DNA of 64,000 nt from Sambucus nigra (taxonomy: Eukaryota; Streptophyta; Magnoliopsida; Dipsacales; Adoxaceae): contig OX422222.1 of the NCBI GenBank assembly GCA_949130495.1, positions 273,348,109 through 273,412,108 of the forward strand, read 5' to 3'. This document shows, piece after piece, positions 1 through 11,654 of this stretch; positions within the stretch are counted from its first letter, which is position 1, and each line of letters begins with the position of its first letter. The translations under genes were made by a program, and so were the position numbers. Below the pieces are notes generated by a model. That model was given only the letters and a program-made list of their open reading frames with translations, did no database searches and was not told the DNA's origin.

Positions 1-816
1 TGACCTATGAGGAAAACTCTCAAACCACTTATGTGATACATCATGTAGGCTAGACATAAGTGCATAATTATGGATCCATAAGGTCATTGCTTGTCGATAT
101 TGCCTGACATGGTCTATGGGGTCTATTTTTCCATCATAGACCTTGAACCTAGGGACATTGAATTTTTTTGGGGGCTTCTACTGCTTGATTTCCCTTGAAA
201 AAGTGGATTTCATCTGAGTGTTGAGAGCTCTTCTGTCTAGCTCTCTAGTAGATCTGGCTCATCAGTGGGCTGGATATTGGTCCATCTCCCTACGGACCAA
301 AATCCTCATGTCTTCATTCTGTCAATCATTGCTTCTGTGGCCTCTTTCTTTCTGGCCATGCTCTGATCGTCCATGCTCTGACCTGTCACATTCAGTTCTC
401 TTTTAGTCATGCCTGGAGCTCTTTCCTAGGTTACAAGTGTTGCTTGCCAGAGGACTAGGAGTCCTAGTACGACGTTTTCTAGTAGCCATGTGGAGATCTC
501 TCTCCATTCTTTCAAGCCGCCTCTGTAGGCGAGCATTTTCTTCTTCTTGGAGGCATGAAACATCCTCTTTTTCATGAAGCCTGGCTTCATAAGAATCGAC
601 CAACCTAGAAATCTAGGTATACCTAGGTGGACCCTTGCTCTCTTCAGATAGTTGCTTGTCCTGGCGAAACCTCGGGTTTGTATGCTGGAGAATCTCAGAC
701 TTGACCCTAGGAGGAACTGGGTCTTCTTGAACGTCGCCGGCTTGGGGGATGTTATTGCTGTGGTGAGACATTATGGGATTTCTGGTGATGAATGTTTTCT
801 TAGGAATAAAATTCAT
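1..816 (-). pseudogene. gag: Degenerate gag of element E (Ty3/gypsy, Tat-like)
   Basis: The protein starts near 816 or at the internal Met near 771 (MSHHSNNIP). It runs through a charged stretch (RLQRRLERMERDL, then RKRRTRTPSP, about 540-460) that looks like a coiled coil followed by a basic patch. It reaches the capsid-like region with YDGKIDPIDHVRQYRQAM at about 165-90 and KWFESFPHR near position 5. That YDG-DP-H--YRQAM pattern is typical of the retrotransposon gag domain of Tat/Athila-related gypsy elements. Stops occur around 613, 403 and 190, so it is not functional. The C-terminal part and any pol lie outside the window. Confidence 0.8.
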
Positions 817-838
817 TTCCCATAAACGATGGCAATTG
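812..838 (-). other. Decayed primer-binding site of element E
   Basis: Directly after the LTR the minus strand reads caattgccatcgtttatggg. This resembles the plant gypsy PBS context 'ttggcgccgtctgtggga' after several C-to-T or G-to-A changes, the pattern expected from deamination of methylated cytosines. Confidence 0.5.
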
Positions 839-1284
839 TGAGTGTAGAAAATATCACAACAAAGGAATCCACGAAAATAATCACAAAGAGCAGAAAGTAA
901 AAGGAATCACTCGCACAACAACGATATACGTGGTTAGGCAACTTGCCTACATCCACAGAGAGGTGACTTGTTCTTATTAAGTGTCTCTCAAAACATTAAG
1001 TTTTAATCCCTTTGCACCAGGTCAGGGTTTACAATTTATATATATTTATTTCATAGAGGTTGAGTTGCACAAGGAACTCAATAGTCACGTTGGATATATC
1101 ATGAACCACCTGAATATCTTTACCGATATTCTTTGAGGTTGATTTGAGTATATCCTTAAGTGTTTTATTATATATAAAATATACGTTCTCTAGTCGAATA
1201 TTTGATTTGGGCCGGCAACTCCTTAAGTGGCTTGGGCATGTTCGGTTACTCTCATTAACCATAGCAAATGGGTCCCCATACTCA
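839..1284 (-). repeat. 5' LTR of element E
   Basis: On the minus strand the LTR starts TGAGTATGGGG and ends CTACACTCA, so it has TGAGT/ACTCA inverted ends. Near its 3' end is the sequence common in plant LTRs that reads 'gtggatgtaggcaa...gcctaaccacgtat'. An AT-rich TATATATAAATT stretch (minus strand, around 1035) is a possible core promoter. Confidence 0.8.
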
Positions 1285-1518
1285 GTATATAAATTCCTTT
1301 ATTACATTTATTATGTTGTAAATATATATTACATATGTCACATATATTAGGTTACTACTATTAATTATTTTTATATATTTTATTATTTGTATAATAATAT
1401 TATTTGTGTTTATACTTGGTTATTAATATCTCACACATATACACTCATTATATGTATACTTGTTATGTATTATATATTTAAAATATGTGAATTATTTTTT
1501 ATATGCATACACATATAC

Positions 1519-1943
1519 CACTGTTCTAAAAAACCCGCCTAGGCTCCGCCTTGGCACGCCTAGGCTTGAGGCTTGGGAGAAACGCCCCGCCTTAAGATTT
1601 TGACGCCTTATGCTTGGTAAAACCCTTAAGGCGTACTTTTTCTCTAAAAACAACAATGCTTTAGTGAAACGATATCACCTTTTAAAGATTTTTTTGCAAA
1701 CCGGACCATTATCTCATAAAAAATAATCAAATAATATTTTTATTTGCAAATATTCAGACATATTTTTATGATATGTACACTTTTAGTATTTTAATAGCCT
1801 TGATATGATTAAAAAATATTAAAATATATTAAAAAGACCTAATCGCCTTTTCACGCCTTTTTACGCCAAGGCCCGCCTAGGCTTCTAAGGCTTAAGGCTT
1901 GGCCTCCACGCCTCGATCACGCCTCGCGTTTTTTAGAACCTTG
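1519..1943. mobile_element. Non-autonomous hAT element, 425 bp
   Basis: Terminal inverted repeats CACTGTTCTAAAAAA (left) and CAAGGTTCTAAAAAA (right, reverse complement) match at 13 of 15 positions. A perfect 8-bp target duplication acatatac flanks it (1511-1518 and 1944-1951). The paired LTR near 22,455 lacks the insert. The inside is rich in the words cgcctaggc and gccttaaggc. No coding capacity. Confidence 0.85.
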
Positions 1944-2241
1944 ACATATACATATATAAATTTAACATACACTCATGTACACACATAAATATTATCTCTC
2001 TCTATTATTTGGTATATTAATCCTTTTGGAAATTTTATGGGTTACTATCAAAAGCTTTTCAGACTTCATTTATGACACTACTTCAAAGTCATTTATTTCT
2101 ATTCAGACATTTAAGTGCAAGACTTGCCATCAGACCTTAACTTTCACCTTTTGGGCTGAAAATCATACGAAGACTAACATGTCACCTCTCCCTTTTGCAC
2201 TACCTTCACGTTTCTTTTATTCTTATAATATACATCACACA

Positions 2242-2815
2242 TAAACCTGTCAAAATACACGATAACCCGTTAACACGACACGATCCGATACAAAATTATA
2301 AGTTAATGGGTTTACCCTTATTGGGTTTGGGTCATTAACGGGTTGACACGGTAGACCCGTTAACACTAACGGTTCGGGTTTGGAAATTTACCTGTACCCG
2401 TTTCTACCCGTTAACACCCGTTAATACTAACGGGTACTATAGGCTCACCCAACCCGTACCCAATAACAATAACCATTAAAACCCATTATTTCTAAATCTT
2501 TAAAGACTAACGGGTGCTATAGGGTCACCCAATCTATACCCAATAAAAATTACAATTAAAATCCATTATTTTTAAAGTATTTAAGACTAACGGGTATTAT
2601 AGGGTCACCCAACCCGTTATCCATTTCGACCCAAAATGATTCGTTAATATTAACGGGTGTTAACGGTTTGGGTCGTGTACCCGTTAATATTAACGGGTCG
2701 TGTTCGGGTATTGTTATTAGACCCGTTAGGCTTAACGGGTCGTGTATGGATTATGCTATTTTGACCCGTAACCCGTAACCCGTACACGACCCAAACCGAC
2801 CCGTTGACAGGTCTA
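2242..2815. mobile_element. Non-autonomous hAT element, 574 bp, built of acgggt words
   Basis: The ends TAAACCTGTCAA and TAGACCTGTCAA (reverse complement of the right end) match at 11 of 12. A perfect 8-bp target duplication atcacaca flanks it (2234-2241, 2816-2823). The paired LTR has the empty site once at about 22,740. The interior is a dense mosaic of acgggt, cccgttaa and cacgacac words on both strands. No coding capacity. Confidence 0.85.
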
Positions 2816-2990
2816 ATCACACATGCGTTGTTTCACGTAAATATATACAAGCTTCATCACGTGAACTATTATACACTTCCAAGATCTCCATTTAACACTT
2901 TAAACACATAGACACAGATCACTAAACTAACAAATATATATATAGAGTCACACTCTTCAATATATTTTTTAATAATATATCTAGTAATAT

Positions 2991-3294
2991 ACTTTTTTTT
3001 AAATAGTAAAAAAAAATAATTTTAAGATGATATTTTTTATATTGGTTCATGATATTTCAATATGACCCTATAAAAAAATCAATTAAAAATAATGGGTTTT
3101 ATTATTTTTAAAAATAGGTCAAAAACTGTCAGTTTTTAGCCTTTAAAACTGTCAATTTTTTTACCTATTGTTTAAAAATATAAAAACACATTATTTTGAT
3201 CTGAATATTTTTACAAGGTCACATTGAAATATCATGAACCCATATAAAAAATATTAGCTCAAAATTATTTTTTTTACTATTTTAAAAAAAATAG
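2991..3294. mobile_element. Hairpin MITE, about 300 bp
   Basis: The left arm (about 2993-3080) and the right arm (about 3215-3293) are inverted copies of roughly 75 bp with few mismatches. Both include 'ggttcatgatatttca' near their inner part, and the ends are T-rich. Absent from the paired LTR at about 22,930. The target duplication is short (possibly TA), so the superfamily is unsure. Confidence 0.65.
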
Positions 3295-3334
3295 GTATGT
3301 TCATAGATTTGTTTAATGAGATATGTTGGATAGC

Positions 3335-3435
<101 letters not shown>

Positions 3436-4526
3436 ACATATTACATAATGCATATTAAAACTATTTTTAATATTATATTCACAGATTATACTTATGATTT
3501 TTTTATTCTTTAGCATATAAGGTACATTTATTTTGTACACATAAACACATGTACAGGCTTACGCACTAATTCAATTATTATCTCTATCTCTTGTGTACTA
3601 ACACATGTTGTAGATTTTATCGGATTATATTAGACTTCATTTATTGCAAACTTCAAACTCATTTAATGTAAGTATTCTCCTACATCAGAAGTAATTTACT
3701 TTCTTTCGGTTGAGAATCCTCTCAAGCCTATCATAAGAGATATGCCATCCCCTTTTCTAGATTAATACATATAGACAAGATCCGACCATATCCCCTGTTC
3801 AGAATTTTGAGGCTAAAAAAAGAGCAAAATCAGAAGAAGAATATCAAGGCACATATAAGTAAAAGCAAGTGTAAACAAAATAGCTTTTGTTAAGAACTAT
3901 TCTTCTACATCTTAAGAGATTAAAAAGGCCATAATTTTAAATCATACACAAGTCTACCATTTGTGAAAGAAACCCATAATCATCTTATATTAGTTTGATT
4001 TGTATTTCTCCCAAGATTTCTACACACATTCTGTAAAAATTGAAGCTCAGTGTTAAGTTTCAGGTTATACAAATGGTAGCTCGGCTTTTAGTTACACCGA
4101 CAGTACTAAATAGATCGATTTTAGTTACTCGGAGAGTACCATTGTAACTCGAGTTTTTAGATGCAACGGAATTGTATAAGGTGATTTAATCTTACCTTAA
4201 TGGGTCACTGTAGTGGAACTTAAGGCGCGACGGATGACTTAAAGAGTGGACGTAAGCTCACCATTTTTAGTCAAACCATATTAAACCTTGCGTACATTGA
4301 TTTTGTTGCATTGCTTTAATTTTTTCATTGTGATTATTATTGCTTGTTGAATATTCTACTCATATACTCACCTATACTTAACTTGAAAATTGCTAAATTA
4401 ATTTTTAATAAATTTCGTAATTAATTTAATTTTCAAATTAAATAATTTTTTTAAATATTAAATTCTGCCTAAAAAGTTTGCAAAATCTAATTCACCCCCC
4501 TCTTGCGTATTTTTTTGGGCAACAAA

Positions 4527-4538
4527 TGGTATCAGAGC
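4527..4538 (+). other. Primer-binding site of element H
   Basis: TGGTATCAGAGC, two bases after the LTR end, matches the complement of the initiator-Met tRNA 3' end, the usual primer of plant copia elements. Confidence 0.9.
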
Positions 4539-4587
4539 AAGAGATCTATTTTTATTTTCTGATTTAACAATCTAAAAGTTAAAGATC

Positions 4588-6330
4588 ATGACAAACTTTT
4601 CTAATGCTATTAGTGAAGGTCAATCCATAAATAGGCCTCCTATATTTTCTAAAAATAATTATAGTTATTAGAAAAATAAAATTAATTTTTTATTCAATCG
4701 AATGATTATGAAGCTTAGAGGGTCATTTTAAATGGACCCAATGTTCCCATTAAAATTGTTAATGAAACTCGGTCCCTAAAAATGAAAGTGAATGGAAAGA
4801 CTATGATAATAGAAAAATGCAAGTAAATTCTAAGGCTATGAAAATTTTACATTGTGCTTTAGATGTTAATGAATATAACATAATTTGTTATTGTGAATTT
4901 ATTTTTAGGATAAACTAGAAATTACTTCTGAAAGAATTAGTCAAGTTAAAGAAGATAAAATTAGTATACTTGTTCATAGTTATGAGATATTTAAAATGAA
5001 ACCTGATGGATCCATTTCGAAAATATTTACTAGATTTACTAATATTATTAATTGTTTAAAGTCTCTTGAAAAAATTATACTAATAATGAAAATGTGACTA
5101 AAATTCTTAGGTCACTTCCAAAGAAATGGCTCTCTAAGAAGATTTCTATTAAAGAAAAAAATTATAGAAAGACCTGTAAGTCTTGATGAGCATCTAAGCT
5201 CAATTATTACCGATGAAATGGAGTTGAAGTTGTTTGAAGAGGAAGAGCAACCTAAAGCAAATAAAACTCTTGCTTTTTAATAATCAAATAGAGATGAAGA
5301 AAGTGAAAGAGAAGATGAAAATATTGCTTCCTTGATAAAAAACTTGAAGATATTATTTTCAAGAAGAAAGAAGCACATGGTGGAAAAATAAAGAATTTTT
5401 CTTCAAGAGGATATAATGAAGGAGAGCACTCTTTCAAATCAGAGCCAAGATGCTATCATTGCAATGAACTTTGTCACATTAAACCAATCTGTCCAAAAGT
5501 CAAAGAGGATAAGGAAGAAAAATATAAAATAACAATGGCAAGAAAGCTATAAAAGCAGCAACTTGGAGTGATTCTGACACAAGTGTTGGTTTTAGTGACG
5601 ATGAAGTTGAAAACCTTCTTGTAGTGATATTGATGAGGATTTAGTAAATGATTATGATGAGTTACAAGATACTTTTGATGAATTATATGGTAATTTTAAT
5701 GAATTTAAAAAAAATATTACTCCTAAGAAGATTTATCCATCTCTTTCTACAACATGTAATTATTTTTCAAAATAGATTAATTATTTAAAACTAGGAAATG
5801 ATTATTTAAAAGATGAAATTGAAATTTCAAAAAATAAAAAAACTAGTAGCATTTTCAACTCTATTGAATCTGAAAATTTTGGATTGAAAAAGAAAGTCGT
5901 GGACTTGTCACATATCATAGAAAATTTCGTGATAGGAGAGATAACTTAGATAAACTTCTGAGTAATAAAAGATATATGTTTGATAGAGTCGGAATATGTT
6001 ATGACCCTAACAACAACGAGAAAAGTTTTAATATTATATTCATAGAAGTTCTAATCAAACTAGTTCTCTCTACACTTATTGTGGTAGATAGACCCAATTT
6101 TCAAAATATTGTCAATGTGGAAAAATGAGATTTAACAAGAGGAAAGTAGCTTGAATTTTTAAAGAAACTACTATGTTAACCCTCATGGATCCCACACATT
6201 TTCAATACCAAAAGAGAAATTATTTCATTGCAGCACATAAGTTCCTTGAAGATGGAAATGTACCAAAAATGGAGAAAATGGTTGAAGAGTATGGAAAGTC
6301 TTGAGACTTGAGTATTATATTTAGATTCAT
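4588..6330 (+). pseudogene. gag: Degenerate Sirevirus-type gag of element H
   Basis: Start ATG at 4588 (MTNFSNAISEGQSINRPP, then FSKNNYSY), the usual N-terminus of Sirevirus gag. Readable in shifting frames: LDEHLSSI near 5185, a CCHC zinc knuckle at 5451-5492 (CYHCNELCHIKPIC), then an acidic segment (WSDSDTSVGFSDDE, about 5565-5605), a lysine- and glutamate-rich coiled-coil-like stretch to about 5950 and a DNLDKLLSNKRYMFD block near 5940-5990. A second, broken knuckle-like CGR motif lies near 6080. Many stops and frameshifts are present. Such gags form virus-like particles and bind element RNA; this one cannot. Identity comes from the order of blocks. Confidence 0.85.
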
Positions 6331-7140
6331 TTTTATTATTTTGATGATTCTGATTTAATTTATGACTTAATAAGTTAATAAAATAATTTAAAATTTCATT
6401 TGTCTATTAATTAACTTTTGTCTCTTTATGATTAGTATTTATTGCGTGTATAGTACTTTTATGATATATCTTTATTTGCTGCATTTTGTACACTCACCTT
6501 TTTATATTATGTGATTTTTCTTGAAAAACTTAAATTTTGGAAATTAAAAAGTTATGTTGAATATATATATATATATATATCATGTGCACTTGACCTTTAT
6601 TTCACTTACAATTTTTTTATGGCCAAAAATAATGTTTATTTTGTTTGGCTTGGAAGACAACACGATATTTATACTTTTAGGATTGATTGTGAAAATAAAA
6701 TCAAAGTAGTGAGCATTGCAAAATATAAAAGATAACGTACTTTTTTCTATGCTCTTGATGTTATATCAAAACCTTCACCTCACACACCGTGGATAAACCC
6801 ACCGTCTTGGCCTTATATTTTATCGTCCGGTGTTAATTTTATATGCCTATATCTTTCGATAATGTCATTGATACGACGGCTAGTTCCTCTTTGAGTGTTG
6901 AAGATGATGGTTTTATTAAAGTTATTTTGGAAGAAAAAGGAAAGTAAATCATGTTGAAGGTCATGCTAAGGATGTTTATAATATGATAATTAATTTAAAA
7001 CTTTAATTATTATTTCATGTAAATTTCATTCTAGTATGTCATTTCATATTGGGCTTGTATTGCATATCTATACAATATTTATATTCATATGTTATGAATT
7101 TTTAGCTATATATGTTTTAAATGGTATTTATTAACGTATA
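6331..7140 (+). other. Interior of element H after gag, no recognisable gene
   Basis: AT-rich sequence with a 74-codon open frame at 6511-6735 that resembles no family I know, and a (TA)n tract at 6561-6580. Integrase or reverse transcriptase would be expected here in an autonomous Sirevirus, but none is visible. The segment stops abruptly at 7141, where the truncated LTR of element A begins. Confidence 0.5.
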
Positions 7141-8177
7141 TACACTTTGGGGACCCTTAGGTATAGGACTAACGGGTATTTTGAGGATCTCACATCGATT
7201 AAAAGGGTGGAATAATTTATTAATTATGAAATTGAGAAAATGAGAATTAATGCCTAAGATAAAATCGGGTATTAAAATTTGTGGCGACATAATGTGTTAG
7301 GGATCAAAAGTTTAAACAGGTCAGCTTGGGCAATTTATTTTGTTTCGTGTGTGGAAGCTTGTCATATTGCGGGGGATCGACAGTTTAAACAGATTCGGCT
7401 AGCTATTGACAAGGGGAAGTGTGACACTTTGGTGGATTACCACCCGGGGCGGGAGGATTGCCATAATAAAAAGTGAGAACAATAATAATTTTGGGTTAAT
7501 TTAATTAAATTAATGCTTTGGGGAAGTGGGACAATTAAAATGATATTGGTGTGTTTTTATCAGAATTTTTAGGAGTGGTTGGTAAATTATCTTTCCCGCG
7601 TTTAATTATCTTCGTAATTAAAATAATTTTTTGTGATATTTATTGCGTATAATGCTATTATCTGGATTCACGGATCCTATTTGAGGGTAGTTGTGTATAT
7701 TCATACTCGAGGCTCTGATCTCGTATGTTAACTAACATTTTCAGGTATTAGTGCTGGAGTAGCTGTATAGGATTTATTGGATATCGTTTGGAGGTGCAAC
7801 TAGAGTTTATTGATTTTATCGCTTTATTTAGTTAGACTTTCTTTTCACTCGTATTTCATTATGATACTTCATTAGGGTTTTATTGGGCCATTCGGTTCCA
7901 AAGTTGTTAGAGAATTTCAGTTGGATTATTCACAGTTGATTATTACTTAGTTTTAATTAAATCATTTTTGGATATTGGATTTATTCGAAGTTTTAGCATG
8001 TGATGGATCTTTTATCCTTCAGTTGTTATTATCATTTGAGATTGATTCAATTAATTATCTTGTGGATTGATTTATTTATGTCTCATATCTATCTCATGCT
8101 AAGAGTGATGTTTTATTTAGTTCATACCCGGTATAGTTTTGGTGGTGTCTAACGCCAGAATTATGCGGGGTGTGATA
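7141..8177 (+). repeat. 5' LTR of element A (3' 1037 bp only)
   Basis: Aligns with 20,612-21,648 at the same length with scattered substitutions. Shared landmarks are tttggggacccttagg, cattttagttagttttaatt-type AT blocks and the end ggggtgtga(t/c)a. It sits directly before the PBS. Confidence 0.85.
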
Positions 8178-8179
8178 GA

Positions 8180-8191
8180 TGTTATCAGAGC
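8180..8191 (+). other. Primer-binding site of element A
   Basis: TGTTATCAGAGC, one base off the initiator-Met tRNA PBS TGGTATCAGAGC, two bases after the LTR end. Confidence 0.8.
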
Positions 8192-8256
8192 ATGGTCTTA
8201 GGCCTCGTAGGTTAGGAGTCCGTATTAGTTTATGTGTTTCTTATCATTGATTCCTT

Positions 8257-9490
8257 TTGATGATTAGTACTCTTAGTCATTTCGAGTCCGATGTTGTTTT
8301 GTTCCTATCTTTTCAGACGGCGAACACAAGGAGAGCTAGGAGTAGGAGAGAGGAGTCCGTTTTTGGTCCCACAACTCAAGAGAGGCAGCGACTAATTGTT
8401 ATGGAGGCTGAGGAGTTAGCGAACATCATTCGTGAGGCCACGACGATCGGTATGGAGATGGGGAGACATATATGGGTGACTTTAGAGGCAAAACAGCAGG
8501 TTACACCCATTTTGACTTGGGATAGGGTGAGAACCAACTTTCTTAAGGGAAATCCTCCCACCTTCGCAGGGGGATCTGACCTAACGGTTGCTCACCAATG
8601 GAGGAGGAACATGGAGAGACATTTGAGAATGGTGGACTGCATGGATGTGCAGAATTAGATATTAGCGACATTTAAGCTAACTGGGGATGCATTATAGTGG
8701 TGGGAGAACGCCACCACGTCTGAGGATAGAGATTAGTTGGGTTATGCAGATTTTCTGATAAAGTTTAACAATAAGTAATTTCTGTATGCAATTAGGAACG
8801 CGAAGAAGAAAGAATTTATGGATTTAGAGCAAGGTTCAAAGTCGATTGTCGAGTATAAACAAAATTTCACCAATTTATCTATGTTTGTACCAGAGGAGGT
8901 TAGCACTGAGGTGAAGAAAATGGAGTGTTTCATTAAGGTATTGTCTTGGTCGATTAGGCAGATGGTGTTGGAAAATCCAGCGTACACTACTTATGCTCAG
9001 GTGGTGGATGTCGCAATATTGCTATGGCAAGAGAAGACCAATTATCAAAAGAAGTTGGGAAAGAGACAAGAGTCAAATGGACAAGGTGGTGAGAATAAGG
9101 GTCACAATGACCAAGTGTGGAAGAAATAAAGAACAAATCAGGAATAACAAGGACAAGGAGAAGAGCGACCAAATACTAGACGTTACGAACCTTTTAAGGG
9201 TGAATGCTTATTCTGTGGGAAAGTAGGACATAAGGAGGATAAGTGTTTTAAGAAAGAGGGACAACAAGGCCAAGTGGCACAGGCCCAACATAGTCAAGTC
9301 ACACATGGGCAACAAGGTCAAGAGGTACAGGAAAACAAGGACTGAGGCCTCCAGTTCTCACAATAATAGGTGTTCAGGGAGCACCAGCCGCACCGACAGC
9401 GTCAGGTGGTCAGGGAGTAGGTGCAGCACCAACAAATACCGGTTGTGGGAGGTGCTATTTGCCTCAGCCTCAGGCAGAGAAGGTTAGATA
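8257..9490 (+). pseudogene. gag: Degenerate Ty3/gypsy gag of element A
   Basis: The best open part is 8257-8658 (133 codons). A likely original start is MEAEELANII at 8401 or the frame just upstream. The capsid-like region reads GNPPTFAGGSD, then QWRRNMERHLRMVDC (about 8590-8640), FKLTGDAL-WWE (about 8670-8710), and in a later open part KSIVEYKQNFTNL-MFVPEE (8818-9129), the classic Retrotrans_gag order. A CCHC knuckle, CLFCGKVGHKEDKC, lies at 9205-9246, followed by a Gln-rich tail. In-frame stops at about 8656, 8694, 8733 and 9127 and a frameshift near 9130 break it. Of chromovirus (Tekay/Del-like) type. Nothing resembling protease or RT follows. Confidence 0.85.
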
Positions 9491-9721
9491 GTGTGGCTAG
9501 TAGAGTATTTCGCTACATAATATTTTCTTAAATACTTATATATGTAGGGGTTATATATATATATATATTATATTTTTGTTAAGGATTACGTTCGGGTAGG
9601 TTAGGTGTATGGGTGCCTAACTGTGGTAATCTACGAGTAGGCATATGCGAGCCTTATTTTATTTTGTGCCATTACGAATTGCTGAATTTAGAGGCCGCAA
9701 TTCCTTTGCTAGTGGGGAAGT
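9491..9721 (+). other. 3' spacer of element A with purine tract
   Basis: No coding signal. It has a TA run at 9551-9568 and ends in the purine-rich gctagtggggaag just before TGTAACGCC, the arrangement expected at a polypurine tract/3' LTR junction. Confidence 0.5.
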
Positions 9722-10901
9722 ATGTAACGCCCTGTGTTTTTATTAGTTAATTTAATTAATTAATTGGAATATTTGAGAAAAAAATAAAATTTTGGATTTA
9801 ATGGTTTTTTAATAATTAAACATGTTGGTTTAGATTTGAGTAGTAAATTCTCAACCGCAATTAAATCAGAATAAGAATGCTAGAAATTTTTAAAATGTTT
9901 TATCAAGCAGGTATGTTTTTGTTGAGTTAATAAAAATTCTTCTAAGTGTAAAGGCAGAGTTTTAAACTTTTTATTTTGAGATTTGGCCATTCAAATGACA
10001 CAGTATGTCGTTCGAATGACATCGCATCTCGTTTGAACGACAGGTGTCAGTTGTTCGAGCGACAAGTGAGGCGGTGGGTTAATTAGAGTCCTAACCATTT
10101 TTTTACTCTTAAACCCTTTAAATACCAAAACTGATACGGGGCTGGGACTTTCAAAACACTTTTCTCTCAAACTTTTCTCTAGTAAGGTTCTTCAAACATA
10201 TTTCCTCTCACCTTCAACCCCTAGCCCTAACTTTTAACAAGTTTTAAATCTAGAGTTGAAGATTCAATTGGTGTTTTCTCAAGAGGATTCAAGAACACTT
10301 CTTTATTAATATTTCAAGAGAAATCCAACCATCTACTCAGATTTTTATCCGACTAATTTCAAGCATGAATACTCTATTCCTTTCCTTTGGCCTTATGCGT
10401 TTTAAGTGTTACTTAAACCTTTAATTATGTTTTCTTAAAAAATGACTTAATTAGGAATAGTGATAACTAATTCTGAGACTATTTTTATAAAATCTTTTAA
10501 TATGAATAATATTCATAATCCTTGGGTACGTAGGAATAATGAGTGAATTTTGGGTTATTATGGTGTAGGTTGCATGTAGAAAAAAATCTTAGTTTTGAAT
10601 TAAATGATTTCGAGGGTATGTAACTCATAGAAATTGTGTAGAGATTATGAAAATTGGAATTTATTTATGTAAATAATGAATTCACATGTTAATTAAATTA
10701 AATTATTAAATGGGATTTTGCGTGACTATGACGATGGGATAATTAAATTAAGTCTTAATTAAATTGAACTAACACGCAAATTTACGTGTTGATTATGTAT
10801 GTGTGATTGTGAAACTTGTTGGTATTTTTAATTGTCATTATGACGAATTGTTGTAGGGTATTCTATGCTCTCCTTATATTTTAGAATTCCCTCTAGGTAT
10901 G
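9722..10901 (+). repeat. 3' LTR of element A, left part (before B)
   Basis: Starts TGTAACGCC. Promoter-like features: a cluster of short palindromic words (gtcgttcgaatgaca and variants, 9985-10,070) then a TATA-like tttaaata at 10,117-10,124, followed by a CT-rich leader. It continues on the far side of B at 20,418; the B target duplication gtatg lies at 10,897-10,901 and 20,418-20,422. Confidence 0.65.
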
Positions 10902-11654
10902 TATAATATCCCGTGATTTTTAGGACTGAGAATTTAATTTAGTTGGGAGAAATAAAATTTATTTAAATTGGAGAATTTTAAATTTGAAAGTTGAGGTCAA
11001 AACTCGAAGATGTTATAGAGTATTTCAGATGATGATTCTGAATGCGCGATTGATCCCGAATGGGTCGATATAGTCAAAATGACTGTACTTGGATTTTATT
11101 TCGGTTTTGAAATATTTTAAGTCAGTTTGACTCGAATTGGAGTGAACGAGTCATTTAACATGCGTATTATCATTTAAATTTGGGTATCTTGGATATACGG
11201 CTTATAAATCCTATGGGGGATAACAATATCATTCTTGAGATTGTTAGAAGCCCTAGGGAGAGAGAGAAGAGGAGAGGAAGAAGAGAGAAGAAGAGAAAAG
11301 CTTGGAGCTCGGGAATTTCGGCCAAAATCTGCGATTTCAAGGAAGATTCAACCTCTACAACTTTGAGGCAAGTGATTAATCTTGCTAAATAATTCATGTG
11401 TATATTTTATTTCATGAATTGTGGATAAAAAAATTGGATTTTGGGTTATTATGTCAAAACCTAGATTTGGGTGTATTAAATTTTGCATTGGATGTTTATA
11501 CATGGGTTTGATGGGGCATAACTTGATGGGATGAGATATAGGATGAGATTTAATGTTAGAATCATGTTTGGGTTGAAGATTGATGGTTAGAGTTGATAAT
11601 TTTGGGTATAAATTCGTGGGTTTATGCAAAAGTAAGGAACCTTCGAAGTTCTAT

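Larger units (their letters stand above)
1..1284 (-). mobile_element. Ty3/gypsy element E, 5' part, cut by window edge
   Basis: Minus-strand LTR retrotransposon inserted into the 5' LTR of element H. Seen: a 446-bp LTR (839-1284), a decayed primer-binding site next to it and a gag reading frame running towards position 1. The rest lies beyond the left edge. The insertion point is shown by the H LTR resuming at 1285 exactly where its paired copy reads on at about 22,227. The flanking five bases gtata (1285-1289) should recur at the other end of E outside the window. Confidence 0.85.

Noticed and set aside
4527..4538. tRNA gene
   Set aside because: TGGTATCAGAGC here and at 8180, 14,566 and 38,621 is only a primer-binding site; no cloverleaf surrounds it.
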